From assembly GCA_030015575.1 (NCBI GenBank), contig CM057339.1:701914761-701978760 (forward strand): 64,000 bases of DNA, read 5' to 3'. The notes beneath the pieces are model-generated. The model searched no databases and was not told where the DNA came from. It saw only the letters and a program-made list of their open reading frames with translations. The stretch's first letter is position 1. Each line of letters starts with the position of its first letter. Origin of the DNA: Agapanthus africanus (lineage: Eukaryota > Streptophyta > Magnoliopsida > Asparagales > Amaryllidaceae). Shown here one piece after another: positions 21,611 to 32,604 of the stretch. The position numbers and the translations under genes are program-made.

Positions 21611-23977
21611 AGGAATACCCCGATCCCCTTCGAAACATTTTTATTTTTCAGTTTCACTATGCGTTGTTAATTGAAAACTGATTTCCCAATTAGATCCTTA
21701 CTCCAGGGTATGTAATTACCAGGCTTGATTCTCATATTTGTATGGTTTTACAGAAGATGAGTGGGAGTAAGTTATTAGGAATTAGGTGATTATATCCTCA
21801 TTATATCGAAATTCGTTGTAATTGGTGATATTTGAGAAAATCACCTGGGGTTTTGCTTGGCGGCAAATATTTGGTTTTGAATATCCGTTGTTATGCACCA
21901 ATTTCAAATTGATATATCTGTACGTTTATTTTATAAAGTGAGATATAACTTTTTAAAATTATGTCCATGACATTTACCTATATCAGTTGATGGTTAGGTA
22001 AGGAGCATTAAACAGCGGTGTAATTCTTTTTAACCATAGTACAGTTTTCGACCTACGACGCACATGGTTTGAGTTATTGAACTCAGGGGACTTATACAAA
22101 GTATAGTATGGTGCCCAGTGTCCATTAGGACAAAAGGGTTAGTACTCGTACAATATTCTGTTTACTTGTGACTTCTCTAGTTTTAGACAAGTATTTCGTA
22201 GAAATACAAGGTCCAAGTTTTGAGAAGTTATAGGTACAAGAATAAAATAGAGAACCATGTGTTGCAAGTATCAGGATTCTTCGAGGTGATCGAAGATATA
22301 GATACTTGTGTTTGGTATTCAATTGATAGTAATGATTTTAAGAACTTGCTTCTCTTTCAGATTACTCATATTTGGATGCACTCCTTGTTGAGTAATGTTG
22401 ACCGGCCACTCTCCATTTAGTTGGCATGCACTAGAGACAACTGCATGATTTGAATCTGGTTCCAATTAAATCAGTGTCTCTGTTTCTATATTATATATAG
22501 AATGGTTCATATCTTAACGATGTTAAGGTATATGGAGTTGTCCGGCTTATACTTAAAACCAGACTCTAGATAACTCAAGGCACGTTTCTGTAATGGAAGT
22601 TTGTGGGTTATCCTGAGCTATGACGAGGGTTAACTTTATACCATCTGGAAGATCAATAGTGATATTGTTCTTGACTTGCCACAGTTTTAGTAAAATGGAC
22701 TTTTTCATAAAACAGTAGTGGGAGTACGGTAGAACTGGAAGTGATTCCAGAACCACAAACGATTACTGAAAATTTAATAAGAACCTATAGATTCAATCAT
22801 GATTGACATTCCATTAGCCACTCCGCAGATATGATGGGTAACCTCAGGCACCCAAGAGGTACTTCGGTATCCTCAAAGATGGTGACAGGGAGGTTCTTGT
22901 TTATCCAGACTTGTCATTACTGCTGTTCTAGACTATGAGACCCGGCAGGAGGATGAATATAGCGTTATTCTAAACTAGCTTTAGAAGTGCACGTGTATAT
23001 GACTCTGGCAGAGGGTTGTTGTAGTCAGTGGGAGCGGCGAAAGCATAATGGACAAGTAGCTTGTGTTTATTTATAGACTAAAGTGGATATAGCGAAGATA
23101 GATCATCTATTTCTGATGTATAGTCATAGGTTTTGACTTCATCAGAATAGAGGATGGATCTGTTAAGAAGATAGTAGGGTGTGATGTCCTGGTATTTGGA
23201 TGACATACACTTTGTAGGAAGTGAAATTCCTATACTACGATCGGTTATACTGTTGTTGTCACATAATGGTTTCTCCACATAGGATATGGATTTTATATCA
23301 GAATTCTGGTACCTAGATCTATAGTTTTAGATCTAGATTTGGGTAGTTTCCCAATCTGGGTATTTAGACAGTATTCTAAAGGTGTTTTAGAATGGATGAC
23401 TCCTGGCATGGTGGTGTACCTACAGGTGATGGAGTCACCTTCTCTAAAGGTGTCTTACAGACTAAAGGGGAGAGCGATGTGCATGATTGACATATCACTT
23501 GCTTAGGCAATTGAGTCAATCATGAGATGTCAAGTACTAACCAGATGTTTTTTTGCACTAGATGCGATAAGTATATATTAATCCAATCATGGAGAAACGT
23601 TCGGAAGCAGTTTATGAACATAAGTGGATGTTCTAGGGATTTGATAACGGCAGCCTCTTTCGGGCGGTTATCATTCCAGGCTTCTAAGGTGACCTGGATG
23701 ACAGAGTGGCTGTCAGAGTTATAGTTTTTCCTCTTTTTGAGGGGCAGTAGTTTGAACAGGTGGTCCAAGCGGATACTGAGGGAAGCATGGCACAGGATAC
23801 TGATTAAGTTCAGTGGACGATACAGTCTAAGAAGTTTGCTGGATTTGGAGTTCATTTGTGAACTAGGTCCAATCAGATATCCAGACATATTCAAAGACAT
23901 GTATTGCTCATTTCGCGAGATGGCTTTCTCCGCGAACTTGAGATAAAGAGAGACATAGAAAGAAACATTAGAGCGGA
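21611..23977 (+). pseudogene. pol: E1: heavily decayed copia pol
   Basis: No long frame remains, but landmarks align in order with the pol of A. The end of integrase is at about 22530-22620 (a block corresponding to …KFVGYP). The linker before RT is at 22820-22880 (counterpart of RRSSR…PPERYFG in B). The RT block corresponding to the YMTQPEGF region is at 22985-23030, and a degraded YVDD region lies near 23110-23215. Stops and frameshifts occur every few codons. The frame is cut at 23977 by insertion of F and resumes at 52621. This is the oldest pol in the window. Confidence 0.75.
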
Positions 23978-24280
23978 TGTTGGGGTTAAAATTTGCACCC
24001 CGGTTGACCGAGTCAAGGTCAAGGTCAACCCCAAGCCAGGTGGGGCCAATGCCCGGGTCGAGTCCGAACATGAAGTGGCCGGCCCTCCCTATGCCAAAAT
24101 GAAATCATGTAATAAATAAATTTTATGTATTTTTTTATGCATGAATGAAAGCAAATGAGCATAAAGCCAAAATTTTGTAAAGCCCATGGCTTATGTGCAA
24201 AAAGAAATGGCACATGAGCCATGGGATGGGAAACATGCCATTTTGTAAAGCCCAAGGGGCTATATGTAAACATGTAAGCC

Positions 24281-24308
24281 TATATAAGGAAACATGATGA
24301 TGAATAAA
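24281..24308 (+). promoter_or_regulatory. Likely TATA box and polyadenylation signal of F LTR
   Basis: TATATAAGG at 24281 and AATAAA at 24303-24308. The 3' LTR has CTATAAGG and AATAAA in the same place (about 31473-31500). If right, the GC-rich array lies downstream of the RNA start, in the transcribed leader. Confidence 0.45.
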
Positions 24309-24648
24309 GCATATACTTTTCATTCACTCAAAAATCTAGGGTTTGCGCCTCTTTCCCCTTTCTGAAGGTTCTAAACTTTGTTCTTTCTTTTGAATTAAAT
24401 CAAGAGTTTTACTCTTCCTTTTCCAAAACTAAATAGTTTTTCACCATAAAACCCACAAAGGGGAACTTGGACCTACCATTACATCTCAAAAAGAAGAGAT
24501 TATTAAAATTTCACATCTCTTGATCTTCAAGATCCTGCCAACAGAGGAGGAAGAAGGAGACCCATCTCCAGAGGCCCCACTTTGGGGAAGAACTAGGGCT
24601 CAAGGGGAAGCCCTTCATCAGCTTCAAAACATCCTAGAAGTTTAACTC

Positions 24649-24706
<58 letters not shown>

Positions 24707-24765
24707 GAATAATAAGTGCTCCTTTCTGGGAGTACAACTCCCATTGCAGGGACTAAGTCCCTTTT

Positions 24766-25206
24766 GCCGCTCGAGCGCCCACGTACTAACATGTGGGGGC
24801 GCTAGCGCTCAAAGTGCTAGCGCTCTTGTGCTCAGAGCGCCCGAGCGCCCAAAGTGCTAGCGCCCGAGCGCCCACGTGCTGACACGTGGTACGCTAGCGC
24901 TCAAAGCTCTAGTCCTCCTGCGCTCAGAGCGCTATCGCCCGAACGCCCACGTGCTGACACGCGGTGCGCTAGCGCTCAAAGCGCTAGCGCTCTTGCGCTC
25001 AGAGCGCTAGCACCCAAAGTGCTAGTGCCCGAGCGCCCACGTGCTGACACGTGGTGCGCTAGCGCTTAAAGCGCTAGCACTCTTGCGCTCCGACCGCTAG
25101 CGCCCGAGCACCCACGTGCTGACACGTGGGGTGCTAGCGCCCAAAGCGCTAGCGCCCGAGCGCCTACGTGCTGACACGTGGGGAGCTAGCGCCTAAAGCG
25201 CTGGTG
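24766..25206 (+). repeat. GC-rich array of AGCGCTAGCGC and CACGTG palindromes (F 5' LTR)
   Basis: About six irregular units, each with CCACGTG-CTGA-CACGTGG (a perfect inverted repeat) or a mutated form, separated by GCGCTAGCGC-type palindromes. CACGTG is the plant G-box core. Equivalent arrays: 31972-32408 (3' LTR) and 54722-55076 (G). Confidence 0.85.
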
Positions 25207-25683
25207 ATTTTCCCACGCATCCTTTGGATTCCCTTTCCCTTTATATGTGTGTGTGTGTGTGTATGCACACACATATACTCCACACTAAAAATACCTCCCC
25301 TGCCAGAAAAAAATTTCTAACGGGGCGCTGCCCCGCACCCCGTAAGGGGGATGCTATCCCCCTTGACCCCCAGCCCGCTATCCGGGTAGCGGGACGCCCG
25401 TAAAAACTCTGTGTGGCTCCCGATATATCTAAAACTCCCTTTCAAAACACAAAACATGCACACTGCACATCGAGTTCGCATGACCAGTTTAACCCGTCAA
25501 TCGGAGGTTCCCTCGCTCCAAAGGCGAGGGGTAATTAACGGCAGCTTAGTCCGCGGCTGCCGGAGATTCAGATCTCCACAATCAATAAACCCCGGCCTAC
25601 CCTAGGCAGGGAGAATCAGTAGTACGCCTAACAAGCACGCGCGTATTCCCTTCTCAATGGGGTGACGAAAAACACCCTACAAA

Positions 25684-25705
25684 TTTTGGCACGCCCGGTA
25701 GGACC
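25684..25705 (+). other. Primer-binding site of F
   Basis: TTTTGGCACGCCCGGTAGGA-type sequence two bases after the LTR. This wording, unlike the tRNA-Met site of the other elements, is seen in Tat-group gypsy elements. Confidence 0.75.
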
Positions 25706-25815
25706 AACCTCTCCTCCCATATTTCGGGTTAAACGTTCATGCGAACTCAATCAATATACATATCGACTGCCTGTACTGAAATCATGCTTATCTATGCAGG
25801 TTAACAAATTTCAAA

Positions 25816-28085
25816 TTGCAATCTCCGGTCGCAGTAAAAATGTCTCCAAGGACAAGCTCAGCCCTCGACATAGCTCCCATCTCCTACACGATGAAGATGG
25901 ACGCCTGGACGATCCTTCCGGCCATTCTCGGGCGACAATGGGAAGAGCCGCCGCTACCATTCGGATCTATCCTATTCATGTCAGCTAATGCCATCCCAGC
26001 TCCTTAATCCCCGGTGACAGACAAACCGGTCTCGAAAGGCAAAAGGCCAAATGTGGTGGTCTTGAAGATGCCCCAACTCAAACGTAAGTCGGTGTTTGAA
26101 CGACTTTCCTTGGCCCTAGCTGGGGGCAAGGCCATCAACACCAGCAAAGCAACAAGGCATCTCGAGCAAGCTCCGGCGGTGCCCCTGACAACTGCTCGAT
26201 CGGGTGTCTTCTCTAAGCTCCCGCTAATCGACTCACGATGGCTTCCCAGGAAACAGATGCCCGCCAAGCCCTTAAAATTGAGAACCTAAGGCAGAAAAGG
26301 CTCAGATACAGAGCCAACAAAAAGGCTAGGGCTCCTGCTTGGCTGAACCTCATAAGGTTCGAGGAACAGGGTTACCCCGCCAAAGATGAGGGAATGGCTG
26401 AATGTGTTATCCACACTGTCTACATGGTGGGCACGCGCAGCAAGAGTAAGGACGGGGCCACCACATCTCAAATGAAATATGGATTGAATGTGGTTGCCGT
26501 TTCCCAAGAACAGCTGCCTCTGCTGGGTGATGAAAACCATCTTAATGAGGATGATAGGAAGAAAGACCCTTCGGTCCATAAGGAGTCGGGCTCGGAAAGC
26601 GAAGATGAGCCAATCTTCCGTTCCAAGAACGCAGAGCAGCAACTTCTCCAAGAACTCCGAAAACAGATCAGAAGCAAAGACAAGGAGATGGCTAAGCTCT
26701 ACTGAAAAATTGACGACTTGACAAACGTCGTTTTACAGCCCACAGCCCAACTTGCCTCTCAGCCGCCCAATCAGGCGCAAGGCTCTCATGAACCGGGAAA
26801 CGGTGTCCTGAAACAGCCGACACATGTTCCATCAAATCTAAAAGTGGGTGGACCACATGAAAATCAGTTGCATCCTATCTCGGGAAATGTCTTGGTTGCC
26901 GATGACAGTAGCCCTCTAACTCAAGATCAAATCATGGATTTGGTTGCCAGCAAAGTCAAAATATTGGTGGCCGAAGTCGAAGCGCAAAAAGATATCAGCA
27001 GTAGTGGAAGACCATATCCTGCTCAGTATGATCTGCTAGAATTTCCTGGTGGCTATGTCATCCCTAAATTTGGAAGATTTGATGGGACGGGAAATGCGAA
27101 TCAGCACATCGCCCACTTTAAAGCCTCATGCGGGAATACTGGTGGCAATGATGCACTTCTCCTCCGCCAATTCATTAATAGCTTGGCCGATGTTGCTTTC
27201 GATTGGTACGTGAGCATACCGGATAGCTCTGTCACAACTTTCGTCCAAATGGAGTCTCTGTTTCGGCAGAGGTTCATGAGCGTCAGCGATAAGATCACCA
27301 TTGCCAACCTCGTAAGGACCAAGCCAAAGAAAAATGAAAGCAGCACGGATTTTATAACCCAATGGCGCAATCTCTCCGTCAAATATGAATCGCCGATAGA
27401 GCAGGACCAATCTGTCAGTCTCCTCGTCGGAAATCTCAACAATTGGATGGCCCTGTTTCTATGCACCGCGGGTCTCAAAACATTCTAAGAGCTGAGCAAG
27501 AAAGTCCAGATGTTGGAATGCTCAAAGCAGGAGTCCTCTGACTCCTAAAATAACAATAGGTCCTGGAGAAACCGAAAGGACGAAAATCGCAAAGGCGGAA
27601 ATCTCGACGATTCTGAGTCTTTCAACACTTCGGCTAACCGAAATAAGCGAGGGATGAGCGGGCCTAGTGCCAACCAGCCTCAGAAGCCAGTGTTCGGAGA
27701 GGGAGGAGAATCTCCACTGAAAGAGAAGCTGGATAAGGTCCATTCCTTCAGGAGGGACAAAATCCGTAAAATATTCAAAGACGCCCTGAGGAACGGTCTA
27801 CAACTGCCAGAGTCAAAAAGACCACAGGAAGCGAATATGACTGACGACCCCAAATATTGCCCCTATCACAAAGTGATAGGTCATGCCATTAAGGACTGCT
27901 TCGTCTTTAAAGACTGGGTCGAAAATCAATACCAGGCAGGAGAGATAGAACTGTCTAAAGGCGTGTTAACAAACAGTCCAGCTGCGACCGCCAATTTCAT
28001 ACAAACGAAGACCGAAGTTCTTTCTGAAACTGATTCTCTCAGATATCTTCCTTTCTCTGAAAACAGCCGACCACCACGTCATTAA
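25816..28085 (+). pseudogene. gag: gag of F, Tat type, several stops and a frameshift
   Basis: Coding is clear but broken. The frame from 25816 has a stop at 26005-26007 and shifts near 26240. From 26238 one frame runs to 28085 with in-frame stops at 26703-26705, 27486-27488 and 27546-27548. The retrotransposon gag core is at about 27040-27480, with FDGTGNANQHIAHF near its start. A C-terminal zinc-knuckle-like motif of form C-X2-H-X4-H-X4-C lies at about 27855-27900. The protein would form the particle that packages element RNA. A highly charged region (26500-26700) precedes the core. No protease or RT follows. The stops make present activity unlikely. Confidence 0.9.
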
Positions 28086-28589
28086 ACTGGGAGCAGTAGA
28101 CCTATAAGTCTTTAAACTGGGAACAACTGACCACCATGTCATTAAACTGGGAATAATCGATCTCTAAGTCGTTAAACTGGGAATGTAAAAAAGAATGTGT
28201 AAATTAAAAAAAGGGGAATCTGTAAATAAATAAATAAAAGAAAAAGCCGAAATGATGGGGCAACCGCGAATAAATAGCCGAAATGATAGGGCAATCGCGA
28301 CCTTCGCGATAAGAAAAGCTGAAATGATTGAGCAATCGCGGTAAAAAAAACAACAAAAAAAACAAACAAAACAAAGACGAATGATGAGTCGCTCTTGGTA
28401 CCATATTCCAGTGCAGCGATGCAGACGCCAACAAAAATTCAAATTTCCAAAATTCTACCAGCCCTACGGCCAGTCCCCAAATTGACTGCCGTATACAATC
28501 CAAGGGCTTAAATAATTCTCGCCATACCCATGCCCTACCACAATCACCAGTTACGCGGCTGGTCTTCGCCTTTGGAGTTATGCTCCATT

Positions 28590-28775
28590 GAGAAGACCCA
28601 CTCATGTGTCCTCACGATACATGAGGAGAACAAACCTTTGTGGGATCCTTATGACTCATAAAGGAAAAACACACTTAGGAGTCCTCACGACTCCTAAAGA
28701 GAAATACACATGCGGGATCCTTACGACTCGTAGGGAGAAAATGCTTTTATGGGACCCTCACGGCCCATAAAATTG
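28590..28775 (+). other. Array of five short hairpins with common loop, copy 1 (F)
   Basis: Stems CTCATGT/ACATGAG, TTTGTGGG/CTCATAAA (with G-T pairs), TTAGGAG/CTCCTAA, TGCGGG/CTCGTA (with G-T pairs) and TTTTATGGG/CCCATAAAA. Loops all resemble TCCTYACGA. Confidence 0.7.
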
Positions 28776-29357
28776 AAAAGCCTTAGGCGATAGAGATCTA
28801 AACCTGTCTCCTAAGCCATCACTCCCCAATCCCCAAGTAGCGAATGATGAGTCGCTCCTGGTACCATATTCCAGTGCAGCGATGCAGACGCCAACCATAT
28901 TCCAAATTCCAATCCCTAAATGGCGAATGATGAGTCGGTCCTGGTACCATATTCCAGTGCAGCGATGCAGACACCAACCAAATTCCAAATCCCATACCCC
29001 AAAACGGCGAATGATGAGTCTCTCCTGGTACCATATTCCAGCGAAGCGATGCAGACGCCAACAAAGTCCCAAAATTTGTTCGGCCCTATGGTCCGGATCA
29101 TACATCCTGCAAAACCGTATACAATCCACGGGCGTAAAACGATCCCAATCTCTCCCAAGTCCTACTGGTGAGACCACATTCAAAGTCCCACCGGCGGGGA
29201 AGATTAAAAAAAAAAGAGAATAAGAAAAGAAGGTATGTCCACAAGCAAAATGGGAACGGATGAAAACCCGAAAGGGCTCCGTGAGTAAAAACAGCAGGAC
29301 TGCCGGCGAGCTTGTGAAAACCCGAAAGGGCGCAAACTCGTGAAAAAGAGACGAAAT

Positions 29358-29540
29358 GCACTCACAAAGTCCTCTCGACTTTGTGAGGAGAAAATTCCTG
29401 CGTGAGATCCTTACGACTCACAAAGGAGCAACACACATAGGAGTCCCCACGACTCGTAAGGAGAAAATACACCTACGGGATCCTTACGACCCATAGGGTG
29501 AAAATGCTTTGTGAGACCCTTACGGCTCACAAAATTGAAA
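29358..29540 (+). other. Array of short hairpins with common loop, copy 2 (F)
   Basis: CACAAAGT/ACTTTGTG, GTGAG/CTCAC, two imperfect ones, and TTTGTGAG/CTCACAAA, again around TCCTYACGA-like loops. The array is followed by a CTTAGG…CCTAAG pairing as in copy 1. Confidence 0.68.
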
Positions 29541-30419
29541 AGTCTTAGGTGATAGGGACCTAAACCTGTCTCCTAAGCCATCGCTTCCTGATAAGCAAGC
29601 GCAAATGATGATTCGCTCCCGGTACCATATTCCAGTATAGCGATGCTGATGCCAAACAAAAAAAACCAGTTCCCAAGTCCTCCCGGGGCAAATGATGAGT
29701 TGCTCCTGGCATTATTCCAGTGAAGCAATGCAGATGCCAAAACAAAACCAATCCCAAAATCCTCTCAAAGAAAAATGATGATTCGCTTCTGGTACCATAT
29801 TCCAGTATAGCGATGCTGATGTCAACCCAAATAAAATCAAACCAACAACCTCTGTGGTGGAATCATGCTCCGTCCCAGAATTTACCCCGTGTCGAAATCA
29901 TGCTTCACCTCGGGATATCTACCTTCCCTCCCTGGAATCATGCTCCGCCTCGGAATCAAATCAACCAACCAGCTCTGCGTCAGAGTCATGCTCCATCTCA
30001 GAGTGTACCCCGAGTCAAAATCAAGCTTTGCCTCGGTGTATCTGCCTTCCCTGTCGGAATTATGCTTCGGCTCGGAATCAACCAACGACCTCCTCGTCGG
30101 AATAATGCTCCGCCTCGGAATCAAGTCAACCTGCAAGATCTACGTCGGAATCATGCTTCGTCTCAGAATGTGCACCCCGTGTCGAAATCATGCTTCGCCT
30201 CGATGTATCTGCCTTCCCTGTCAAAATTATGCTTCGTCTCGGAATCAAGTCGACCAACAAGCTCTGCGCCGGAATCATGCACCATCTCAGAATGTACCCC
30301 GTGTCGAAATCATGCTTCGCCTCGGAGTATTTGCCTTCCCTTTCGGAATTATGCTTCGCCTGGGAATCAACCTCTGCATCAAAATTATGTTTCGGTCAGA
30401 ATGTTTGCCGCTCATCGGA

Positions 30420-31080
30420 ATGATACTCCGATCCCCTAGAATCATGCTCCGCTCTTCGAAATGATGCTTCGATCCTGGGAACTATGCTTCACCCTTCGGA
30501 ATGATGTTCCGATCCTCGGAATTATGCTCCGCGCTTCGGAATGATGCTCCGATCCCTGGAATCATACTCCGCTCTTCGGAATGATGCTCCGATCCCTGGA
30601 ATTATGCTCCACCCTTCGGAATGATGTTCCGATCCTTAGAATCATGCTCCGCGCTTCGGAATGATGCTCCGATCCCTGGAATCATGCTCCGTTCATCGGA
30701 ATGATGCTCCGATCCCTGAAATCATGCTCCGCTCATCGGAATGATGCTCCGATCCCTGAAATCATGCTCCGCTCATCGGAATGATGCTCCGATCCCCTGG
30801 AATCATGCTCCGCTCATCGGAATGATGCTCCGATCCCCTGGAATCATGCTCCGCCCTTCGGAATGATGCTTCGATCTCTGGAATCATGCTCCGCCTTCGG
30901 AACGATGCTCCGATCTTGGAATTATGCTCCGCGCTTCGGAATAATGCTACGATATCCTCCGATCCCCGGGAATCATGCTCCCCGAGGGATACTCCGACCC
31001 TGGAATTATGCTCCGCGAATCAGAATGATGCTCCGATCCCCGGGAATCATGCTCCCCGGGATGTTGCTCCGCCCCATGAA
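30420..31080 (+). repeat. Minisatellite, unit about 40 bp
   Basis: Alternation of GGAATCATGCTCCGCTC and GGAATGATGCTCCGATCC blocks, about 15 irregular units, most regular at 30660-30860. Confidence 0.88.
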
Positions 31081-31170
31081 TGATGTTCCACCTCGAAGTC
31101 CAACTTCAAGATCCATCAAATTCATGCACACAACTCAAATGTGCGGTGTGCATTTATTGATGGGGGCACT

Positions 31171-31841
31171 TTTTGGGGTCAAAATTTGCACCCCGGTTGA
31201 CCGAGTCAAAGTCAAGGTTAACCCCAAACCTGGTAGGGCCAATGCCCGGGTAGAGTCCGAACATGAAGCGGCCGGCCCTCCCCATGACAAAATGAAATCA
31301 TGTAATAAATATTTTTTTTGTAATTTTTTATGCATGAATGTAAGCAAATGGGCATAAAGCCAAATTTTTGTAAAGCCCATGGCTTATGTGCAAAAAAAAA
31401 TGGCACATGAGCCATGTGATGGTCAAAATGCCATTTTGTAAAGCCCATGGGGCTATATGTAAACATGTAAGCCTCTATAAGGCAACAAGATGATCAATAA
31501 AGCATATACTTTTCATTCCCTCAAAAATCTAGGGTTTGTGCCTCTTTCCCCTTTCTGAAGGTTCTAAACTTTCTTCTTTCTTTTGAATTAAATCAAGAGT
31601 TTTACTCTTCCTTTTCCAAAACTAAATAGTTTTTCACCATAAAACCCACAAAGGGGAACTTGGATCTACCATTAGATCTCAAAAAGAAGAGATTTTTAAA
31701 ATCTCACATCTCTTGATCTTCAAGATCCTGCCAACAGAGGAGGAAGAAGGAGACCCATCTCCAGAGGTCCCACTTTGGGGAAGAACTAGGGCTCAAGGGG
31801 AAGCCCTTCATCAGCTTCAAAACATCCTAGGAGTTTTACTC

Positions 31842-31909
<68 letters not shown>

Positions 31910-32438
31910 GAATAATAAGTGCTCCTTTCTGGGAGTACAACTCCCATTGCAGGGACTAAGTCCCTTTTGAAGCTCGAGCGCCCACGTGCTGACACGTGGG
32001 GCGCTGGCGATCTTGCGCTCAGAGCGCTAGCACCCGAGCACCCACGTGCTGACACGTGGTGCGCTAGTGCTCAAAGAGCTAGCGCTCTTGCTCCCAGAGC
32101 ACTAGCGCCCGAAAACCCACGTGTTGACACGTGGTGCGCTAGCGCTCTTGCGCTCAGAGCGCTAGCGCCCAAAGTGCCAGCGCCCGAGCTTCCACATGCT
32201 GACATATGGTGCGCTAGCGCTTAAAGCACTAGCGCTCTTGCACTCAGAGTGCTAGCGCCTAAAGCGCTAGCGCCTGAGCACCTGCGTGCTGCCATGTGGG
32301 GTGCCAGCGCTCAAAGCGCTAGCGCCCAAAGCGCTAACGCCCGAGCGCTCACGTGCTGACACGTGGGGCGCTAGCGCTTAACGCGCGAGCGCCCAAAGCG
32401 CTGGCGCTTTTCCCACTCATCCTTTGGATACCCTTTCC

Positions 32439-32498
<60 letters not shown>

Positions 32499-32604
32499 TC
32501 ACACATATAATCCACACTACAAATACCTCCCCCGTAAAAACTCTGCGTGGCTCCCGATATATCCAAAACCCCTTTTCAAAACACAACACACGCACGCTGC
32601 ACAT
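31171..32604 (+). repeat. 3' LTR of F, part before B
   Basis: Copy of 23978-25480 or so. The first bases read TTTTGGGG instead of TGTTGGGG. Includes TA microsatellites at 31845-31904 and 32440-32488 and the G-box array at 31972-32408. Interrupted at 32604 by B. Confidence 0.92.

Larger units (their letters stand above)
23978..25681 (+). repeat. 5' LTR of F
   Basis: 1704 bp, TGTTGGGG…CCCTACA. A direct copy, with differences mainly in repeat number, forms the 3' LTR. It contains a TATA box (24281-24287), an AATAAA (24303-24308), a TA microsatellite (24652-24702), a GC-rich tandem array (24766-25206) and a GT run near 25244. Confidence 0.93.
28376..29823 (+). other. Seven copies of a 54-nt three-stem module (F)
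   Basis: Copies at 28376-28429, 28839-28892, 28922-28975, 29006-29059, 29600-29653, 29687-29738 and about 29769-29823. Plan: outer stem GGCG/CGCC, middle stem TCGCT/AGCGA, inner stem CTGG/CCAG around a 7-9 nt loop. In the 29687 copy the outer stem is GGCA/TGCC and the middle stem TTGCT/AGCAA. Some copies carry one mismatch. Confidence 0.75.
28086..31170 (+). other. 3' noncoding region of F made of tandem repeats
   Basis: 3.1 kb without a credible gene. It holds seven copies of a 54-nt three-stem module (28376-29823), two arrays of short hairpins (28590-28775 and 29358-29540), a higher-order repeat of about 120-150 bp (29850-30420), and a minisatellite of about 40 bp (30420-31080). A polypurine tract TGATGGGGGCA precedes the 3' LTR at 31171. 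Repeat-rich 3' regions are known in Tat-lineage elements. Open frames here (for example 29720-30439) are products of repeats whose length suits a reading frame. Confidence 0.8.

Noticed and set aside
29720..30464. Overlapping + frames of 239 and 199 codons
   Set aside because: Translations of a tandem repeat in the 3' noncoding region of F; neither is kept in G.
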